Assembly (NCBI GenBank): GCA_027487485.1
Contig: JAIYDN010000028.1
Span: forward strand, 1-34,209
Reading direction: 5' to 3'
DNA: 34,209 bases
Source: Planctomycetaceae bacterium
GTDB taxonomy: Bacteria; Planctomycetota; Planctomycetia; Pirellulales; Pirellulaceae
Both the position numbers and the translations under genes were made by a program. The notes beneath the pieces were generated by a model, which saw nothing but the letters and a program-made list of their open reading frames with translations, made no database searches and was not told where the DNA came from. Of the stretch, positions 1-12,000 are shown piece after piece (position 1 is the first letter of the stretch; each line of letters begins with the position of its first letter).

Positions 1-3000
1 GCAAGATTCTTCGCTCCCCTCTCCCTCTGGGAGAGGGGCTGGGGGTGAGGGTTCAGCCACTCTTGACCAGCAGCCAACACTTACCAGTCTCAGCGTTGAC
101 GCAGGTACGGAACAGTTGGGACAACTGTCTTCCAGTGTAGAACAGTTGTCCTCAACTGTTCCCGCGCTGCAATCGCCAGTCTCAGCCGATTCAACGTTGT
201 CAGACAACAATCAAGCAAGTCTCAGCGTTGACGCAGGTTCGGAACAGTTGGGACAACTGTTCGACACTGTTCCCTCGCTGCAATCGCCAGTCTCAGCCGA
301 TTCAACGTTGTCTGACAACAATCAAGCAAGTCTCAGCGTTGACGCAGGTTCGGAACAGTTGGGACAACTGTTCGACACTGTTCCCGCGCTGCAATCGCCA
401 GTCTCAGCCGATTCAACGTTGTCAGACAACAATCAAGCAAGTCTCAGCGTCGACGCAGGTTCGGAACAGTTGGGACAACTGTTCGACAATGGGCCCGCGC
501 TGCAATCGCGTCCCTCAGCCGACTCGACGCTGTCAAGCAACAACGAAGCAAGTCTCAGCGTCGATGCGGGCTCGGAACAGTTGGGACAACTGTTCGACAA
601 TGAAATCGCTTTCGTTCAATCCGGCCTCTACGACTCCGAAGCCCTCATCGCTGATCTTGAAGCCAATGCCTTGGCTACCGGTCGCACTCTTTCCATCATC
701 GTTCTCAACGGTACCGAAAGCGGCTTCGATCAGATCAGCAGCGTTCTAGCGCAGTACACCGATCTGGATGCGATCCATTTTATATCGCACGGCACGGATG
801 GCATGATTCAGTTGGGTGGATCATGGCTGACCGCTGGCAATATTGAACAATACGAAGCACATCTACAAACGTGGGGAATGTCACTGAGTGAATCAGGGGA
901 CATACTCATTTACGGTTGCGATGTCGCAGCCGGTCCGGAAGGACAAGCGTTCATCGATCGCGTTGCGGAGTTGATGCGAGCTGACGTTGCGGCGTCGACG
1001 GATAAGACAGGGGATGTATCACGCGGTGGTGATTGGGATTTGGAGTATGTCGCAAGCACTACCCCCTCACCCCCGGCCCCTCTCCCCCAAGGGGGCGAGG
1101 GGAGCGAAGCCGGAATGGCCACGCGCTCTGGCGAGGGGAGCGAAAGCTTATTTGATTCTTCGCTCCCCTCTCCCACTGGAAGAGGGGCCGGGGGTGAGGG
1201 GTTGATTTCAGCAAGCACCCCCTTTGGCCTCCAATTCCAATCCTCCTACGGAGGCCTCCTAGCCACCTACACCGTCACCAACACTAACGATTCAGGTGCT
1301 GGTTCATTCCGCCAAGCCATCCTCGATGCCAACGCCAATGCGGGGGCAGACATCATCGTCTTCAACATCGCTGGCGGTGGCACTCAGACCATCAACATCG
1401 TGACGGTGCTACCAACGATCACCGATCAAGTGACCATCGATGGTACGACGCAGACTGGCTATGTCGCAGGCAGCTTCATTCCGATCATCCTCGATGGAAA
1501 CAACTTCAATGCGAGCGGCTTAACGTTGGGCGCCGGTTCGAGCAACAGCACGATTCGTGGATTGGTCGTCCGAGACTTTGGAACGTGGGGTATCGAAGTT
1601 CTTTCCACCTCGATGGCCAATACGATCAGCAACAATTTTGTTGGGCGAATGGACAGTAGTGGTAGCTCCGTTACGGGCGAAGAGAACACGGGAGGCATCC
1701 GGGTTTCGTCCGGTTACAACACCATCGGCGGATCAACTAGCAATAGAAATGTGGTTTCTGGAAATACCGGCTCGGGTAACAGCTACTCTGCTATTCACAT
1801 TGATGGCGTAAACAATGTGATTGCGGGCAATATTGTTGGACTCAATGCCGCCGGTACGTCCGCGTTGGCCAATGGAACGTACGGTATTTGGTTGTCGAGC
1901 AATGCGGCTGGGTCGATTGTTGGCGGGACTAGTGAGACCGCACGCAATATCATCTCAGGAAACACGCACGACGGCATCGTTATTGATGGTGGCAATAGCC
2001 AAACGATGCGTAGCATGCGCATTCAAGGGAACTATATCGGCACAGATATCAATGGTTCAACCGCTATTGGAAACGGCCGTTATGGTATCTACCTGTGGCA
2101 ACAAGCATCTGGAGTTACCATCGGTGGTTCGGTCTCCGGTGCGGGGAATGTGATCTCGGGTAACGCAAGTCGAGGCATTTATGGTGAAAACGGCATCTAC
2201 AACACGATCCAAGGGAACATCATCGGCTTGGACCGAACCGGGACGCTTGATCGAGGGAACACCGGGCATGGAATAGAGTTAATCAATACCAGCTACTCGA
2301 CGATCGGCGGTACCGATCCTTTAGCCCGCAACATCATCTCCGGCAATAACTCGGACGGTATTGCGATTGGCAACGCTACATCGACGAACAACGTCATCCA
2401 AGGGAACTACATCGGCACCGACATCAATGGTTCGGCAGCAACCGGCCTCGGCAATTCGCGCTACGGAGTCTATTTCTACAACAGCGCGGCTAGCAACACG
2501 CTTGGCGGTACAGCGACCGGCGCAGGAAACGTAATCTCGGGCAATGCAGAAATTGGAGTGTACGTCGAAGGGAACAACAACGTCATTCAAGGGAACACGA
2601 TCGGTCGCAACGTTGGCAATAGCTCAAGCCTCGCCAATCAGTATGGCATCTACGTTTTCAACGCGAGCGGAACCATCATCGGTGGAACGGCAGCGGGTGC
2701 AGGGAACATCATTGCGGGGAACACCAATTCCGGTATTCCACTCGCAAACACCGCAGCCAACACTTCGATTCTTGGCAATAGCATCTTCAGCAACGGATGG
2801 TTGGGAATCGACGTGAACAATGACAATATCGTTCAAGCCAACGATGTTCTCGATGCGGACACGGGCTCGAATGGTCTTCAGAATTTCCCAGTCATCTCTA
2901 GTGCCGTATCGGGCCCTACAGGCACAACCATCGCAGGCAGTTTCAATTCGCTGGCGAGTACGAACTTCCGCATCGAGTTCTTCTCGATCCCGAGCGGCAC

Positions 3001-6000
3001 GCAAGACTCGACCAACGGCGAAGGCCCGACCTATCTCGGCTTCATCAACGTCACGACCGATGGTTCAGGTAACGCGTCGTTTACCGAGTTCTTGCAGAAT
3101 CTATTCATTGCAGCTGGCGATCGAGTCACCGCGACTGCCACGGCTCGCCCGACGGACTTTACTTTTGGAAACACCTCAGAGTTTGCTGCCAACGTTTCGG
3201 TGACTTCAGGTGGAACCCAAGGAACAAGCGGCGCCAACTTCTTGACGGGTACCTCTAGCACAGAAACAATTGGCGGACTTGCGGGCAACGACTTCATCTC
3301 GAGCGGCGCGAATATCGCAAGTGACGGTCAGTTCTTGAATGGATCTGCTTCTGGAGGCGCTGTGACCACTTATAGCAGCGGCCAGACATTCGGTGGTTGG
3401 ACGGTATCGCAAGCGAGCATCGACTTATTAACATCTGGCTTCATATCGGTACCAAGCGGTGGCCGTTCGATTGACATGGACGGTGGTTCTCCTGGTGCCA
3501 TTTCGCAGACGTTGACCACGGTAGCCGGTAATACTTACACAGTACGTTTCATGATGTCGGCTAACGCGGGAGGCAACTCAACGCGGTCGCTTGAACTAAG
3601 TGCCGGCGGAGTTCTATCCAACTACAGCATCAACACCTCCGCGGGCCATTCGATTTCCAATCCGGATTGGGTGGAACAGTCGTATACATTCACGGCGACT
3701 GGCACATCGACAGTGCTTCAATTTCGAAGCCTATCTGCTTCCGGAGCAGGAGGAGCCATCCTTGCCGACGTCGCCGTCATCAATCAGTCGGCTTCCAACG
3801 GCACCGACAACCTCATCGGCAACAGCGGCAACGATACGCTCATCGGCAGCGGTGCGGTGGACCGGCTCGAAGGGGACGATGCGAATCTGGTTTACAACGG
3901 GTCGTTTGAGCTTGGTCCGTTCGGTCAGAATACTACTCCGACTGGTTGGACCAAGATCACAAACGTTGGTGACGGAGCCTGGAATGACAGTAGCCGCGCT
4001 TCTGAGGGAACCGGTGAGTTTGGGTTTGGAGGTTGGGTCTCGGGCGCGGGTAGTACCATTGCCCAGACGATTAATACGGTCGCTGGAACGACTTACACGT
4101 TCAGCTTCGATTTGACGCGTACTGCCTCAGACCAGAGACCCGGACAATTACAGGCCTTGGTTCTTGATGGCGCAAACTCGCTACTCAATCAGACTGTAGC
4201 GATAAACTACTTAGGCAAACAAACCTACACATTCAGTTTTACAGCGACCAGTAGTTCCACAACGTTACAGTTCGCAGATCAATCAATTAACCCTGCCGCC
4301 GGTGATATCGATCTAGACAACGTGCGCGTTTATGCATCGACAGGTGGAAACGACACGCTGATCGGCGGAGCAGGCAACGATTCGCTCTATGGCGGTGGGG
4401 GCAATGATACGCTCGATGGCGGTGCGGGATCAGACTACATCGATGGTGGTCCGGGAACTGACACGGTCACTTATGCCAACTCGACTGCCGGTGTGACAGT
4501 CAATCTCGGAATCAACTTTCAAACGAGCACCGGTGATGCGTCCAGCGATTGGATCGCAAATGTTGAGAACGTTATCGGTTCCGCGTTCGCAGATACACTG
4601 ACCGGCAATAGCAGCAACAACACGCTCGATGGTGGAGCGGGTGATGATACGTTTGTAGCCAGCGGTGGATCGGACACGATCATCGGCGGTGCAGGTACCG
4701 ACGTCCTGATTCTGAGTGGAAATCGGTCCAACTATTCGATCACCAACAACTCGGGCACGCTCACGATCATCGATACGCGAAATAGCAGCCCAGATGGCAC
4801 CGAGACAGTCACCGGAGTCGAAACGTTCCGCTTTGCAGATGGGGACATGTCAAGCAGCAATGTTGCGACCATCACGTCGCTTGCGGCACCGATTGTTGAA
4901 ACCTTTGATAACGGTAGCTTGACTGGTTGGACGGGCGGGACCCTGGTAACCACCAACTCGGATTTCGGGCCGTTTTTGACTTCGGCTACGACGTTTAATA
5001 ATCCGAGTACCGCGGCCAGTTCGCTCGGGGTTCAAAACGTTCAAGATGTATCCAAGACGTTTAGCCTCTCAGGAAATCAAACGTCGGTGACCATCAGCTT
5101 CACGATGAATCAAATTGATTCTTGGGATGCCGAAAACTTCCTGGTTTGGCTGAATGACTCGCTGGTTTCATCCAATAGTTTTATACACAACGCAGCGAAC
5201 AACTACACAAACACCACGCCCGATATGGCTGCGGGCACAAGCTACGGATTTTCCGGTTGGCACGAAATCCAAAACACTTATGTTTTGACTTTCAACACTA
5301 CTGCCACCACGTTAAAGCTCGGATTCGGCTCACAATTAGAATCCCAATGGTCTGACGAAGCCTGGGGTGTCGACAATCTGGTCATTCGTGAGAACCTCTC
5401 GGGTGCTTCAACGACTTATTCCGAAGGCAACACAACGGCGGATAACTTCAATGGCTTGGTAGGTTATTGGCGAGCCGACGGGAATCTGAATGATTCGGTT
5501 GGCACGAATAATGGCACGCTTACCAATGGTGCTACGTATGGAACGGGCAGAAGCGGTCAAGCGTTTTCCTTCGATGGCGTCGATGACTATGTTCAGCTTG
5601 GATCGTCGACAAGCTTCCAAATGACCAATGCGTTTACGGTCGATGCTTGGGTCAATCCAACAGGAGCGGGAGCATCATGGGATATCATTCTGAACAAAGA
5701 AGGCGAATACGAAATAGCTAGAAACGCAACCAATGGCCGCCTCTACTGGGCAATCGCGAACAGCAGCAACGCCTGGGCTTGGAACGATACTGGCTACACC
5801 ATTGCGACCGGTTCATGGACACATGTTGCGATGACGTTCGACAATGGAACCGTGCTACTCTATGCAAATGGATCGTTGGTTAGTTCGTCATCCATTTCTT
5901 CTGCAACGATCGGCGATAACCTTGCGGGGCAAAATGATTTGCGCATCGGTGGCCGGCAAGCGGTTGCTTCCGGTGAGAATTTCAAAGGGCTCATCGACGA

Positions 6001-9000
6001 CGTCGGTGTCTATCGTCGAGCACTGTCGGCATCGGAAATCAGCGCCGTGTTCAACGCAGGTGGCGGAAGCAAGGGAGTCGCGAGCAGTCTTGATTTCAGC
6101 GCCGACTCTTACGCGAGTGGGGTGGGGAACGATACGATCTCGACCGGAATGGGCCAAGATTATGCCACCGGCGGTGACGGTAATGATACGCTCGAAGGTG
6201 GTGCAGGAGCCGATGTGCTAACCGGTGGCTGGGGTGTCGATGCGATCACGGGTGGAACTGGTGCCGATACGATTGATGCAGGGGCCGGGGACGACACAGT
6301 TTGGGCTGAGGGAGCGAACCTGATCGTCAACGGTAGCTTTGAATCGGCATTGTCGACGGGTTGGACGAGTAGCGGGAACCTTTCAACAACAACAGCACCG
6401 ACGCCCATTCTGGGCACAACCACCGTAACATTTAGCGGTGGAGATTCGGCGGTCAATGGAGTGTTGATGCAAAACGTCTCCACCGTTGTTGGTGCCAACT
6501 ACAACCTTGGTTTCGATTTCTGGAAGCAAGGAGGCGGAGCTGGTTCGGCCGGTTTCCGCGTCCAGGTCATTTCCGGCGGTGTCTCGGTCGTCGATCGTAT
6601 CGTTAGCAACTCAACTGCGTTCGCTGTTAGCGATGTTGAATACAACTTCACTGCACTCGGTAATAATTCCACAATTATCTTCACCGACGTCTCGTCAGCC
6701 ACAGCAAGCTTAGATGCTGCGCTCGATAACGTCCGCTTGTTCCTGGACAACTCCGACAGCGATCGCGTCTCGGGCGGTTCGGGCAATGACTTGATCTACG
6801 GCGGCGGCGGTGACGATTGGATCAATGGCGGTGCCGGAAATGACACGATCTTCGGCGGAGCGGGCAGCGATACGGTTTCCTACTTCGGTTCCTCTGCCGC
6901 AGTTACCGTGAATTTGAATACTCGCAGCTACACCGGCGGTGATGCGGCAACAGACGTCTTGTACAACATCGAAAACATCGTCGGTTCGATTCACAACGAC
7001 ACGATCACCGGTGATGCGAACAACAACACGATCGAAGGTGGCCTCGGCAACGATACGCTCGAAGGCAATGGCGGATTCGATACGGCCAGCTATTCGCTTG
7101 CCACGAGTGCGGTGACGGTAAGTCTCGCCAACTCGGCAGCTCAGAATACCGTTGGAGCCGGCACGGATACGCTCAGCGGAATTGAAAACCTGATCGGATC
7201 GGCTTTTAACGACACATTGACCGGTGGCTCCAACTCCACGGCCAATACGATCGACGGCGGTGCTGGCAATGACATCATTTACGGCGACAACGACTTGATC
7301 GTTAATGGCAGTTTTGGAGCGGGTGGCGCGGGCTGGTCGTACCCCAATGGATTCGAGGCCTGGGCTAGTACGCAGAATGGATCACCGGCAACGGTCGATG
7401 GCAATCAAAACATTGAATTAGACGTCGGAGGTAGCCTCGATAGCGTCTACCAAGACGTGACCCTGACAATCGGCCAATCTTATACGCTGGCTTATGCGTA
7501 TGTGGGACGAATCGGCATGAGCGACACCTCTAACACGTTCGAAGTGTACGTGGGCGGCACGCTGCAGCAGACTGTCGTTGCGACCAGTACCTCCAGTTGG
7601 ACTCAAGGAACCTATCAGTTCACCGCAACCGCAACCACAACGCGCATTGAGTTCCGTGAAACGGCTGCCGGAAACGACGGTGGTGGCCCACTCCTGGATA
7701 GCATTCAACTGACCTTGACCGGTAGCAGCGACATGTTATTCGGCGGAGCGGGGAATGACACGATCTACGGCGGTGCTGGCAACGACACCATCGAGGGTGG
7801 AGTCGGGGCGGACATTCTCATGGGTGGAGCGGGAAACGACATCCTGTCTTATGCGGGCTCATCGGCCGCAGTCACGATTCACCTACTCAATCGAACCGCC
7901 TCGGGCGGGGATGCAGCGGGCGATAGCTTCTTCAACTTCCGCGATCTGATCGGATCAGCGTTTGCAGATACGCTCACCGGCAACAACAGCAATAACGTTA
8001 TTACCGGTGGCGGTGGCAACGATACGATCGATGGTGGATCGGGCACCGATACGGTTGTCTTCAGCGGCAATCGCAGTGATTACACCGTCACCAGTGGCTC
8101 CGATGGCGGGGGTGCATTTTTTACGATCGTTGACAATCGAACGGCCAGTCCCGATGGTTCGGACAAGGTCTACGCCACCGAGAACTTTACGTTCAATGGA
8201 ACGACGGTCTCCGCCGCGAATCTATTGAGCGCGGGACTTGTGGCCAACAACGATTCCTTTAGCACCATCCAAAGCATTACGACAGTTATCAACCCTGGCG
8301 CCAACGACACTTCGGGAATCAGCAGCACGCGAACGATCACTGGCATTGTGGATACGCTCGGTGGCGGGACGATTACGAACTTCAGCGGTGCGGGCTCGTC
8401 GGTGACGCTTAGTAACGGAACGGTGTTAACGCTTCGGACCGATGGTCGCCTGAATGTCAATGCAGCGTACTCCGGTCCGATTCAGTTCGATTATCTGGTC
8501 TCCGACGGCTCAACCGCTGACCAAGGTACCGTCAATCTGAATGTCACTCCACAGTCCGACGAAACGACAGCCAGGTCGATGGGCTTTGTGACCACTTGGG
8601 ATACGACTCGCAATGGGGCCGACAACGTTTTGACGCTCAATACCCAAGGCAACACCGGCAATTACATCGTCTACTGGGGGGACGGAACGAGCACGGTCAC
8701 TAGCGCTTCGAACCCAAGCAAGACGTATTCGTCTGCTGGGACCTATACCATTACCGTCGTTGGGCCGATGGGAGGGTTAGGATTTTTCGGCGACGCGCGA
8801 GTCAGTGAACTGATGAGCGTCGAACGCTGGGGGAATGTGGCCTTTACATCGATGGATCGAGCATTTTATAACGCGACGAATGTTCGCTTCAACGCGACCG
8901 ATACCCCTGATCTGCGTAACGTAACGAACATGGAGTCCACGTTCCGCAATGCGACCAGCCTGGGCAATGTCAATTTAAGCAACTGGGACACTTCCAGCGT

Positions 9001-12000
9001 TACCAGTATGCATGCTGTTTTTCAGGACAACACCACTTTCAGTGGCGACATCAGCGGCTGGAACACGGCCAACGTTACGCGACTCGATCAAGCGTTCCGT
9101 AACACGGATGGCTTTAACAGCGACATCAGCGGTTGGAATGTCGGCAACGTGACCAATTTAAGCACGACGTTTTACGACGCCGATGGATTCAACCGCAGCC
9201 TGAATAGCTGGAACACGGCAAAAGTCACCAGTCTGAACAATACCTTCGGATATGCCGACCAGTTCAACGGCAACATTTCCAATTGGAACACCAGCGCCGT
9301 AACAGACCTGTCGAACTTCGTTCGCGATACGCTGCAGTTTAACCAGAATCTAAGTGCGTGGAATGTCAGTAATGTGACATCCCTGTATGCAACGTTCTAC
9401 CAAGCAGATGCCTTCAATCAATCGCTGACAGGTTGGGACACTTCCAAAGTCACCAATATGCAGTACTTGTTCGCCTACGCGAACAGTTTCAATGGTGATG
9501 TCAGCACTTGGAATACAAGTCTCGTGACCGATATGTACATGGCTTTTCGAGACATGCCAGTCTACAACCGCGCGATGAGTGGATGGAACACCGGCAACGT
9601 GACCAATATGTCGATTATGTTCTACAACAGCGACTCTTTCAATCAGTCGCTGGCAGGTTGGAACACGTCGAACGTGACGAACATGCAGCAGATGTTCAGC
9701 GAGAGCCAAAGCTTTAATGGAAGCTTGGCGAATTGGAATGTGGGAAAGGTCAATAACTTCTATTTGATGTTCAACAATGCACCTTCCTTCAATCAGAACC
9801 TAAACACATGGACCTTTGGCACGGCTACCAACATCAACATGCAGCAGATGTTCGATGGAGCAACCGCCTTTAACGGAAACGTTTCGAACTGGAACACCTC
9901 GAACGTCAACAACATGTCGTACATGTTCCGGAACGCCACAAGCTTTAACCAAGCGATCGGCAACTGGAACGTCGCTAACGTCACGAGCTTCCTGCAGACC
10001 TTCTATAACGCGTCTTCGTTCAATCAGAATCTTTCGAACTGGAATCCCGCATCGGCTACGACGATGCAAGAAATGTTCCGCGGAGCGACTTCATTCAACG
10101 GCGCGATGAACGGTTGGGATGTACAGGATGTTAACAACTTCTACTTGATGTTCCACCAGGCAACGTCGTTTAATCAATCGCTCGATCAATGGCAACTGGG
10201 TATCGCCAATAACGTGAACATGCAGCAGATGTTCGACGGGGCGACCGCGTTTAATGGATCACTGGCCAATTGGAATGTCTCGAAAGTCAATAACTTCTCT
10301 TACATGTTCCGTAATGCTGACGCGTTTAACCAAAATCTGAATACTTGGACGATCAATACGTCAACGCCAGTGAACATGCATCAGATGTTCCTCGATGCCG
10401 ATTCGTTCAACGGGAACGTCAGTACTTGGAATACGTCCACTGTGACCGACATGGGGCACATGTTCCGCAATACCGATCTGAATCAGAATCTCAGTGGCTG
10501 GAACGTGAGCAATGTCACCAACATGAACGAGATGTTTAATTGGACGCTCATGAGCGTTGCCAACTACAACGCCACACTCATCGGCTGGGCGGCCCAAGCG
10601 GTGCAGAACAATGTTAGTTTAGGTGCCGCAGGTTTGTCGTACACTTCGGCTGCCCAAACGGCGCGCAACACTCTGACCGGAACTCGCAACTGGTCCATCT
10701 CTGGTGATACGCTGGTTGCCGCAGCGACCGCCTCATCCGACGCCGGCACCGCGGCCGAGGCGGGGGGCGTCAGTAATGCCACCGCCGGTAGCAACGCCAC
10801 AGGCAATGTGCTGACTAACGACACGGGTACCAGTCGCGTCGTTTCCGGTGTGGTGGCTGGGACCGCAGGTAGTGCGACAGGCAATGTGGGGGCCGCAGTC
10901 ACGGGCAGCTTTGGTTCGATCACCATCGCGGCCGATGGTAGCTACACCTACACAGTCAACAACAGTAACGCTTCAGTCCAAGCACTCCGCACGACCTCCA
11001 ACACGCTGACCGATGTTTTTACTTACACCCAAACCAGCAGCGGTGCTCAAACTGCGACAACGCAAATCACCGTCACGATTCAAGGTGCTAACGACGCACC
11101 GACAGTGTCACAAGTGACCGGTGCTGTAGCGGCGTATGATTTTGAGAATGGCAGCGGCAACTCTCCTTCGGTCGTATCGGGTGCGCCCAATATGACGATT
11201 GGAAGCGGAGTGACCTACGATACCTCTGCAGGCCGTTTCAGCGGATCGACCGGCTTGTTGTTCAGCAATGCAGCAAACAGCACGACTCCGCCAGTAACGC
11301 TCGCTTCGATACCGAATGTTATTGCATCGAATGCATTCAGCTTCGGGGCGTGGGTGCGTTTTGACCAGACAGATGTTTGGGGACGCATTTTTGACTTCGG
11401 CACAGCAGCGAGTAATAGCAACCTACTTTTTGGACGACAAAACACCAGCAACAATTTGTACCTTGAAAGCTGGACGAGCGGTGGTGCTCAAACGGGAAGC
11501 CTTACGATATCCAATGCTATCACTAATGGGTCATGGATGCATGTGGCCGTCACGGTCAACTCTTCGAACGTTTTGACTGCCTACGTTAACGGCACTTCCG
11601 TTGGCACTTACACCGCGACGGCGGCAATCAATTATGCCGGTTGGACCAAGAACTTAATCGGGGCGTCAAATTGGGTGGGCGATCAACAATTCCGCGGTGC
11701 CATGGATGATATCGCGATCTTCGACAGAGCCTTAACAGCGGGCGAAGTCACCGCACTTGCCTCAACAACGACAGCCCCCACAATCGTCAACAAATCGATC
11801 GCCGAAAACTCAGCCAATGGGACGAATGTGTTTGATGCTCGATCGAGCGACGTCGACTCGGGGGATGGCGTGACGTATTCGATTCAATCCGGCAATACCA
11901 ACAGCACGTTTGCCATCAACGCGACGACCGGACAAGTCACCGTCGCGAACTCAAGCCAGCTCAACTTCGAAGCCAACAGCAGCTATACTCTCGTCATCCG

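Noticed and set aside
86-601. CRISPR-like array
   Set aside because: The repeats are directly adjacent without unique spacers, are multiples of three and are coding; no cas genes are present.
228-749. A + strand open frame of 173 codons in another phase
   Set aside because: It covers the tandem repeats and part of DUF4347 in the wrong frame; the DUF4347 motifs are only in the frame starting at base 2.
803-805. First in-frame ATG as the gene's start
   Set aside because: It falls inside the conserved SHGTDGM segment of DUF4347; the domain begins 67 codons earlier and the frame is open to the left edge.
1063-1201. Hairpin as a transcription terminator
   Set aside because: No T-run follows, the structure lies within an uninterrupted frame, and coding continues directly into the beta-helix.
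1062-1201. Complete mobile element (IS or MITE)
   Set aside because: There is no transposase and no clear target-site duplication can be seen; only the palindromic repeat structure is supported.
3600-4115. A + strand open frame of 171 codons in another phase
   Set aside because: It overlaps jelly-roll and RTX modules that are coherent in the main frame; its own product is low-complexity Arg/Ser-rich sequence.
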